DNA of 5,676 nt. Source: Sphingobacteriales bacterium (GTDB taxonomy: Bacteria; Bacteroidota; Bacteroidia; Chitinophagales; Chitinophagaceae). The stretch's first letter is position 1, and every line of letters begins with the position of its first letter. The DNA is taken from positions 1 through 5,676 of the forward strand of contig CANHUD010000164.1 of the NCBI GenBank assembly GCA_947463665.1. Direction: 5' to 3'. Of the stretch, positions 1-5,676 are shown piece after piece. Position numbers and translations under genes: made by a program. The notes beneath the pieces are model-generated. The model searched no databases. It saw only the letters and a program-made list of their open reading frames with translations, and was not told the DNA's origin.

Positions 1-3000
1 GCCGGCGATCATGGATGAAGTCTTAAACCAATATGCCGGCAACCGACATATTGTGATCGATAAACTGGAAATCGATCTGGGTGCGCTTTCTATGTCATCC
101 TTTCGAAAGGATGTGCTCAATGCTTTCAGAGGTTCGTTCATCCGGCAATTAGACCAGCTTCTATCTTCGCAACAGAAAAATTCAACTGCAGCCAGTCTGC
201 CTTCCGGTTCCCGTGATGCGCAAACGCTTTTCTATGTGCTGGCATATGGACGCCCTCCCTGGTGGCATACCCGTGACACACCGCCGATACATCAGTTACT
301 CTCCCGTTACCTGCAGCAGGACGGAGAGAAAAAGCTTCGTGTGCTCTGGAGAATGGCCGAAAGAAATGAGGCGATCCGACGGAGACTACTGCACCATATA
401 CAGCTGGACATACTAATGCTTTTATGGCAAAAAAACAGTCGGCCCCGTTTGACAGCCCAACAATACGATGCAGTGAACAGGGTTTACCAACTTGTAGAAA
501 AATGGACGAACCTGCCGGGTCATAACCAGCGAATCGAGCATATGAAAACGGCCCTGATCCGGCTGCTTCTTATGCCTACCCGTTCCCTGCACCGTTTACC
601 CGCATGGTTTGATCCGGCTGAATTAATCACCGGAATCCCGTTAAATGCCCTCCCGGCAGATCAGTTTCTCTTTTTCCGGGAATTATTCAGACATGCTAAC
701 CAAAACAGTTCTTTACCGGTACGATCCAATATTAACCGATCAGATATTCTGCCTGCACCGGAGATCACAGATTTTAAACTGTTTCTGGAAAGCGGGTACA
801 TCCCGAGTGGGGTTTCAGAAAGACGTTATACCGATATCAACCAGCTTTTCCGTTATCTGCTGGATCATCACCTGGAAGAAGTTGCAGCCCTCATTCGCAT
901 ACTGGGACGAAGCAGTTCGGTCCGATCCCGCTTTTTGGACCGGATAGGCGTATCGAATGTCCGATTGTTCTTTGAAAGGATTGCACCTGAAAAAGCTGCA
1001 TTGTTTGACTGGATCGCTCAGGCTTATATAGCGGTACAGGAAACGTATCGGCCTATAAACCAGACCAATATCAATGTTCAGCGTTCCATCAACCGCTTCA
1101 CCCTGGAATTATATGTACAGAATAATCTGAATAATCTTTCCAGTGAAGCCTTTATGCAGCTGCATTTTGAGCGCATGTCGCTGCGGTACAATCTTATGTA
1201 CGATCAGCTGCTGGATTTTGTATTGCGCGCGATCCGTAAACGAAAACAACAGAAACTATATAAAAGTCCGTTCAATCAGGTATTGGAAAAACTGCTACAC
1301 CGGAGCCGACGCAAAAAAAACAGCGCAAAAACAACAACCGTATGGGTTAGTAAAACGGTAACTGGCTACCGTAATCTTAAAGAACATTCAACACATCTTT
1401 CCATTCCCCCATCCATCTGGCGTGAACTACAGCTGCTCTATTCCACCCACCTCTTAGGAAAGCATGGCGTATACCTGAAAAGCCTGCTTCAACAGCAGCA
1501 ACGCTGGAAAGTCAAAGCCACTGAAATCCCGGATGAAGGCCTTCCCCTACTCTTTAGGTATCTTTCTGAACAGTTGCATCTGGATGAAGCCATTTTAAAA
1601 CGGATTATGTTGTTACAGTCGGTTGCATTGACCGCAAAAGGGATACAAAAAAAACCTTCCGGAAGGCTGTATGAATGGATCCTCCGGCAGTCTGCCGGAC
1701 AGAGAACACAGATTGGTGAAACCGGACTTATTGATCATCTGCTGCAACATAAAGAATCATACCAACCCAGACAGGTACGGTTATTATTAAACCCCTATAT
1801 AATCAAGGGCCGACCCACGCGAAAGAATACGGAGAAAATTCTCCGGATACTATATCCGGCGATATCAACCCAGATTCAAAAGACTCTGGACCATTGGCTA
1901 ACAGCAAATGCCCAACTTTTCAGCAGGGAAATGGCTGAAAAGGTTTTACAACGGTTTCTTTTATTATCGGGCACTTATATGGAACCGGATAAAGCTCTGT
2001 ATAGAATTTTTGAGGATACCAAACTGGTGGTGCCGGAAAATATTCGTCAACAGTTAATAACCCCTCCTTCCGTAAACAGAAACTTCAGACTCAGTAAAAC
2101 AGAAAACCCACCTGATCAGTATAAAAAACAACGCACTCCAAAAAAAACCGGGATCCGGGAGAACCAGCTGCTCACTTTCTATGATCTGCTGAAACTGGAA
2201 AGCGAATTAAGCCATCTGATCACTCCTTCTTTCCTGGACCATGTTTCCTTCAGTTTTGATCTGCTGCGCGGGAAATACCGGGAGCCTTTTTTACGGCTTT
2301 TACAGGAAAAAATTATGATTCCGGAAGTGGCTGTTTTCCTTTCAGAGGATGCACAGCAACCTCTACTTAGAGAAATTCTGCAGCTACTTCCACCCGTTGT
2401 AACCCAGCGTATGCAACGATTGAGTCGTATGCTCCTGCTACTGATGCGTCTCTTTCCCGTTTTCTCTATCCCGGCAACAGAACGTTCCGCTTTCCTGCTT
2501 TCGCAAACACTGCCCTGGTATTTCGCACCCGCAGATGCACTTCCTTCCCTTTTCGATCTTTTTCATATACTGGTACAAAAAGCCCAAAAAGAAGGCTACC
2601 TGCTGCCGGAAGCAGGGGATCTTTTCCGGAAAATGCCCGATCTGCAGCAGGCTATCCGCCATCACTGGGCTTCCATGTACCCACCCGGCAAAGGGAGGTT
2701 AGTCAAAGCTTCGATACCGCTGGCTGCTCTTCTCAAAGAAACAGCAGACTGGCGGAGAACAGTAATGCCTCCAATCATTCGATCCGGCTCTTCAGACGAA
2801 GAAACCGAAAACAGGCTTTTTCTATTAACATTCATCATTCAACACCGTGTATTTCCGGATGACCATCCCTTTTTTCCGGAATCAATCGCTGCCAATGTTC
2901 CCTATTTCAGAACATTGCTGCAGGAACAAAAGGGGTTGCTGATCAGGCTCTATTCTATCTCGCACCCCCCAAAACACCATCCCCTGCTGCTTAACTGGCT

Positions 3001-5676
3001 GGACCTTCCACTTGCGTTGACACTGCTGGCTCATTTCTCCGAAAAAACCAATGAGGAGGTCTTAAAAGAACTCGAACACTGGAAGGAAACGACGAGCATT
3101 TACTCTTTAAAAATTATATCCATACTGGTTATACAAACCTATATGGATAACCCATCATTCATTCGAAAAAAATCATTGACATTCGTTATAGCTCAAATGC
3201 TTCTGAAAGAAGCCACACTGCACCCGCTTGAGCTATTGGCATATGCGGTTCAACTGCAACCGTTGGCTGCAACACAACTATTACCCGTAATTAACGGGCA
3301 CGACCGTCTGTGGAAAGAGATGGAAACCTTTCTGGCCATTACCCGGTATTCAGAACCCCAAAAAACAGCCCGTATTCAACGCTGGCTGCCTTTTATCAGA
3401 CGATTTACCCGTTCCGCTTCTCCTACGAAAAAAGTACAGGCTATGCTGAGCTTTTGGAAAGGAGAAGATGCGGATGGAGGAACAATAGAAAATGTTACCT
3501 CGTCCATATGGACTATTTTTCTTCCGCTAGCCGATCTATCCGTATCGGAGATGATCTGGCTTCTGTTACAGCTATTAAAAGAAGGAGTAACTGTACAACA
3601 GCTACAGGTCCTTGTTCAACAGCAAAAGACAAAAGAAGGCATAACAGCGTTGATACTGCTGGAGCAACCTGAGTTTAGCACCATTCGTACCCATACAACT
3701 GAGCGTAAGATAAAAGAACTTGTTGAGCAGATCAGCAGCAGATGGATCATACGGGAACAGGCCGGCATACCCAACGAGATCGAAGATATGATTGCGGCGC
3801 CTTCAGAAGGGAAGGCCAGCATGGGAAAAGCATATTTGCAGCAATGGCTGGAATCTGGCAAACCCGGATTTCCGATTGAAACTTCACTATCCGTATCCTC
3901 TCCGGCTGAATGGCTGGAATGGCTGGACCGCCAGCGTCCCGGCGGTCCGCTGGTTTTGTTTTTTGAACGATGGCTGGCTGTTATTCAAAAAATGTCTTTA
4001 CCCGATTGGAGAACATCCCCTGAAAAAAAACTGTTCCGTTTAATGATCCAGCTTAGGATTGCGGAATGGAATGCTGCAGGCAAAGCAGATGCCCGTCTTC
4101 TAAGGCAATTGATTTCCATGGAAATCATCACGCCCAAGCAGGTTCCCATAATGTTAAATGCATGGCAACAGAAAGGCGCACCTGTAGATTTCCTCATCGA
4201 TCCTGAACTATTGAGGGTGTGGAAAGAGCAACCGGAACTTCTTTCAGAAGTGCAGACCTGGTTAACGGAAAATACCTCAGAACTCATTCCTAAATGGCTG
4301 ACCGCCCTGGCAAGCACGGAACAGGAGCCGCGAGAAAATACGGATGATGATCCCGTTGAAAAGCAGGAGGCAGCAGCGGCTGACCTTACGGGTTTTGAAA
4401 GCAGTTTTCCTGAAGAAAAATCCTTCAGATACGCAGGCAACAGGCCCTTATTGCCCCCTGCCATACAAACCTGGCTGGAATGGGGGCAACTGCCACCGGC
4501 TGAGGAAACTGCTGTACGAACGTCCATTCTTCAGCTACCGGTACTTCAGCTGATAACACAGGAAGCGGTACATCCAACAGCTCTTCTTAAGCTATCCTCC
4601 TGGCTAACCCGGCAGGCTCTTCAAAAACAATTCAGGCTAAGCATTCAGTTAAATATACGGGAACGGGTTCCCCGACAGTTTTTTCAGGAAATTTTTCAGT
4701 TATTTATAGAACGGGCGAATCGACAGCAGATGCAACAGCTTTTCCAGCAGATTCAACAATTTTCACGTTCGATGAAGCGCTGGGACCGGCCAATATTCTG
4801 GGAAACACTGATCCGGGAGTTACTGGAACAAAAGGCAATGGAGCAGGCCTTTCAACAAATCTCTTCCCGTTGGAGACGAACGGGTTCTCTGCCGGTCTGG
4901 GCAAAAAAACTTCAGCGGAAGCTGCGTAAACGGGAGATGTTGGAAACTACCGATTTCATCCGGCTGCTGGAAGTATATCTGGAAAGTGGCGTACAAACAT
5001 GGAAACAAGAAGGATTAACCACAACGGAAATAGAGGAGATGGTTCGGGAAATCTGGAAACAGACACCCCGGAAACTACTCTACCTGTTTCATATACATAG
5101 CAGAAAACAGGCAGCGAGAAAACGTGTACTGGAACTGTTAAGGCAAACAACTGTAAAAGATTTTTTTGATATGCTCCATCCCCGACTGCGAAAGGATTGG
5201 GACATAGTAGAGAATCTCTTTAAAAAATATGTTTCCCTGAACATTCGAGAAGAACTCGGCATCCGTAATGAAACAGATCTGTGGGAACAATGGCTTTTTC
5301 ACTGGTCGACCGGCCCGTTACGGATACCCACAACGTCCTACATCTTTCGGGATATGCTGCAGCAATGGGTAGGTCAATTGGAGGAAAGCCGGAAATGGGT
5401 TCTGCAGCGACTTTCACCAGACGAGTTGGATGAGGGTGAACGGCAGATATGGAAACAGCTTAAAGCTCTATTGCCCGCACTGGAAAGGAATCCTGAGAAA
5501 AAAGAGAATAAGGAAAAGAAGGAAAAAGAATCTCCCAAAGAAGTGATCCCGGTTGAAGAAGATGCAAAAGATGGAATAACAGTATACAATGCCGGTCTGG
5601 TTCTCTTATGGCCATTTCTGAGTCGCTATTTCAGAATGCTGCAACTGGCTGACGACAAGGCATTCCGGGATGACAC
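1..5676 (+). CDS. Contractile injection system tape measure protein (CIS_TMP / Afp14-like), partial at both ends
   Basis: Seen: one frame, first complete codon at position 2, stays open for 1891 codons with no stop. The ATG at 11 is internal, because family-like sequence (Pro-Ala-Ile) precedes it. Near the N-terminus is IVIDKLEIDLG (residues 17-27), then LFYVLAYGRPPWW (76-88). Near the C-terminal edge is YNAGLVLLWPFLSRYF (1862-1877). The rest is Leu/Gln/Arg/Trp-rich predicted helix broken by four polar linkers, with no cysteine, no signal peptide and no clear membrane segment. Family knowledge: these boxes bracket CIS_TMP proteins, which are thought to occupy the lumen of the inner tube and fix tube/sheath length in phage-tail-like injection machines. 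Inference: some 25-60 N-terminal and about 100-150 C-terminal residues are missing, so the full protein is probably above 2000 residues. Neighbours are not visible. The alternative, a generic large helical structural protein, is less likely because both terminal boxes match. Confidence 0.85.
2..106 (+). other. N-terminal conserved box of CIS_TMP (incomplete at its start)
   Basis: Residues 1-35 contain a short helix (PAIMDEVLNQY) followed by a likely beta-strand box, IVIDKLEIDLG, at positions 50-82. In this family the segment normally follows about 25-50 residues carrying a helix and a first strand, so the true start codon should lie roughly 75-150 bases before the window. The match to the family pattern 'I-x-IDKLEIDLG' is from memory of family members, not from a computed alignment. 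Confidence 0.7.
227..430 (+). repeat. Helical module 1 with canonical GRPPWW motif
   Basis: Residues 76-143 begin LFYVLAYGRPPWW, continue through a Leu-rich helix (IHQLLSRYL) and a second helix (KKLRVLWRMAE), then an Arg-rich helix (IRRRLLHHIQLDILMLL). The 'Leu-x-x-Gly-x-x-Pro-Trp-Trp' turn is the best conserved internal motif of CIS_TMP proteins as I know them. Of all the modules here this is the closest to the family pattern; later ones keep the Gly and usually the Pro but lose the Trp pair. Confidence 0.55.
773..1006 (+). repeat. Helical module 2 (FLESGYIPSG)
   Basis: Residues 258-335 start FKLFLESGYIPSG, then INQLFRYLL, then a helix with VAALIRILG, then VRSRFLDRI and VRLFFERIAPEKAALF. 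The order Gly-turn, Leu-rich helix, second helix, Arg-containing helix mirrors module 1, about 180 residues further on. The Trp pair is replaced by Ser-Gly. Interpreted as a degenerate copy of the same structural unit. Confidence 0.45.
1301..1363 (+). other. Basic interdomain linker
   Basis: Residues 434-454 are rich in Arg, Lys, Ser and Thr (RSRRKKNSAKTTT) and lack helix-type hydrophobic spacing. They separate the N-terminal modules from the divergent middle. A run of eight A (1313-1320) encodes part of the Lys cluster. Confidence 0.4.
2060..2164 (+). other. Lys/Pro-rich interdomain linker
   Basis: Residues 687-721 contain repeated prolines, lysines and polar residues (TPPSVNRN, then ENPPDQYKKQRTPKKTG) with few hydrophobics, so a flexible connection is likely. 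It divides the divergent middle into two helical halves. On its far side the sequence resumes as a regular helical segment (LLTFYDLLKLESELSHLI). A second A8 run lies at 2140-2147. Confidence 0.45.
2402..2473 (+). other. Hydrophobic Leu/Met helix, probably buried rather than transmembrane
   Basis: Residues 801-824 include MLLLLMRLFPVF flanked by arginines (RLSR before, an internal Arg after six residues). It is the most hydrophobic stretch noticed in the frame. The uncharged run is only about six residues, too short to cross a membrane, so packing within a helical bundle is the more likely role. Confidence 0.3.
3833..4054 (+). repeat. Helical module 3 (WLESGKPGFP), divergent
   Basis: Residues 1278-1351 start YLQQWLESGKPGFP, followed by PAEWLEWLDRQ, then LVLFFERWLAVIQ and KKLFRLMIQLRIAEW. 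The Trp-Leu-Glu-Ser-Gly opening resembles modules 2, 4 and 5. The Glu-Trp-Leu pair is encoded by two exact copies of a 9-base unit (3908-3916 and 3917-3925). Degenerate, and less certain than module 2. Confidence 0.4.
4313..4441 (+). other. Acidic interdomain linker
   Basis: Residues 1438-1480 are rich in Glu, Asp and Ala (TEQEPRENTDDDPVEKQEAA) and end in aromatic/polar sequence with little helix-type hydrophobicity. The linker sits directly before module 4 and marks off the C-terminal third of the protein. Confidence 0.5.
4460..4675 (+). repeat. Helical module 4 (WLEWGQLPP)
   Basis: Residues 1487-1558 start AIQTWLEWGQLPP, close to the family turn but with the Trp pair missing after the Pro-Pro. 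A Leu-rich helix (ILQLPVLQLI), then LLKLSSWLTRQ and a helix with LSIQLNIRERV follow. It begins immediately after the acidic linker, which supports a domain boundary there. Confidence 0.5.
4676..4762 (+). other. Glutamine-rich amphipathic helix, possible coiled coil
   Basis: Residues 1559-1587 contain eleven Gln among 29 residues, spaced with Phe, Leu and Ile (QFFQEIFQLF, then NRQQMQQLFQQIQQF). The hydrophobic spacing fits an amphipathic helix able to pair with another helix. Phage tape measures are often coiled-coil rich. Whether this stretch oligomerises is inference. Confidence 0.4.
4955..5224 (+). repeat. Helical module 5 (YLESGVQTW)
   Basis: Residues 1652-1741 start FIRLLEVYLESGVQTW, followed by IEEMVREIWKQ, KLLYLFHIH, an Arg/Lys helix (RKRVLELLRQ) and FFDMLHPRLRKDW. 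Gly is kept, but the Pro-Trp-Trp of module 1 is replaced by Gln-Thr-Trp. The helix order repeats modules 1 and 2. Confidence 0.45.
5282..5470 (+). repeat. Helical module 6 (WLFHWSTGPLRIP)
   Basis: Residues 1761-1823 start WEQWLFHWSTGPLRIP, then FRDMLQQWVGQLEE, KWVLQRLSPDEL and ERQIWKQLKALLP. It lies just before the charged linker and the C-terminal box. In CIS_TMP proteins a Trp- and Gly-containing segment of this kind commonly precedes the terminal domain (family knowledge from memory). Confidence 0.45.
5483..5575 (+). other. Highly charged Lys/Glu linker before the C-terminal domain
   Basis: Residues 1828-1858 are almost entirely Lys, Glu, Asn, Ser, Pro and Asp (NPEKKENKEKKEKESPKE, then VEEDAKDG). 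The DNA is correspondingly purine-rich. A disordered tether just upstream of the conserved C-terminal domain is a recurrent feature of this family in my recollection, and it may let that domain dock separately from the rod. Confidence 0.6.
5576..5676 (+). other. Start of conserved C-terminal CIS_TMP domain (cut by the window edge)
   Basis: Residues 1859-1891 carry ITVYNAGLVLLWPFLSRYF followed by MLQLADDKAFRD. The family pattern is 'NAGLVLL-x-PFL-x-x-(L/Y)F-x-x-L-x-L ... F', normally continuing with an Arg-Ala-Val-x-Leu-Leu helix and a Leu-Asn-Lys-x-Leu-Cys/Ala-Gly motif. That continuation, about 100-150 residues, must lie beyond the window. This is the strongest single piece of evidence for the family assignment. 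Confidence 0.8.

Noticed and set aside
11..13. ATG as the start codon of the large gene
   Set aside because: The frame is open upstream to the window edge, no ribosome binding site fits in the ten preceding bases, and the family normally has more residues before the IDKLEIDLG box.
645..947. 100-codon + strand frame starting at an ATG
   Set aside because: An out-of-phase shadow within module 2 and its upstream region; the coding phase here gives a coherent helical module while this one does not.
1647..1699. Palindrome 1655-1666 next to T8 on the minus strand, plus a stem-loop at 1683-1699, resembling a minus-strand intrinsic terminator
   Set aside because: The palindrome can form only a 4-bp stem with a 4-base loop, the stronger hairpin is 28 bases from the T run, and there is no supported minus-strand gene for it to terminate.
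2402..2473. Transmembrane helix
   Set aside because: The hydrophobic run is interrupted by arginine after about six residues and flanked by more charge, so it is too short to span a membrane.
3310..3672. 120-codon + strand frame
   Set aside because: It is in a different phase from the long frame, has arbitrary composition, no ribosome binding site noticed, and sits inside the continuous tape-measure frame.
3908..3925. Exact tandem copy of a 9-base unit as a possible repeat element
   Set aside because: Only two copies, in frame, encoding Glu-Trp-Leu twice; readily explained by the protein sequence rather than a DNA element.
3985..4527. Antisense open frame of 180 codons
   Set aside because: Its translation is Ser/Gly/Cys-rich with no recognisable domain, and it lies wholly opposite a well-supported coding frame; this is the usual by-product of codon bias.

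Overview
The whole window is the interior of one very large protein-coding gene on the + strand. A single reading frame (first complete codon at position 2) runs to the last base without a stop: 1891 complete codons, about 220 kDa, open at both ends. The start codon, ribosome binding site, stop codon, promoter and terminator all lie outside. The best identification is the tape measure protein of a contractile injection system (the CIS_TMP / Afp14-like family). This rests on a conserved N-terminal box (IVIDKLEIDLG, positions 50-82), a GRPPWW motif at 248-265, and a C-terminal box (YNAGLVLLWPFLSRYF, 5585-5632). These are hallmarks of that family as I remember it; I could not run a profile search.

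Organism: large CIS_TMP proteins of this style are most familiar from Bacteroidota. The moderate GC content (mid-forties percent by eye) and AAA-rich lysine usage fit that, but the assignment is an inference. No taxonomic marker gene is present.

Layout (residues numbered from position 2): N-terminal family box (residues 1-35); canonical GxPPWW helical module (76-145); a second module (258-335); basic linker (about 434-454); long divergent helical middle, interrupted by a Lys/Pro-rich linker (687-721); further helical sequence with a hydrophobic Leu/Met stretch; module-like segment near 1278; acidic linker (1438-1480); three module-like segments (1487, 1656 and 1761 onward) with a Gln-rich helix between; highly charged Lys/Glu linker (1828-1858); and the start of the conserved C-terminal domain (1859-1891, cut by the window edge).

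Role: in this family the protein is thought to sit inside the inner tube and set its length during assembly, together with sheath, tube, baseplate and cap proteins that should be encoded in the flanking DNA. The most striking direct observations are the size of the open frame, a complete absence of cysteine codons over 1891 residues, and degenerate repeats of a 'Leu-x-x-Gly-x-x-Pro plus helices' module. No RNA genes, CRISPR arrays, mobile elements or second genes are supported.
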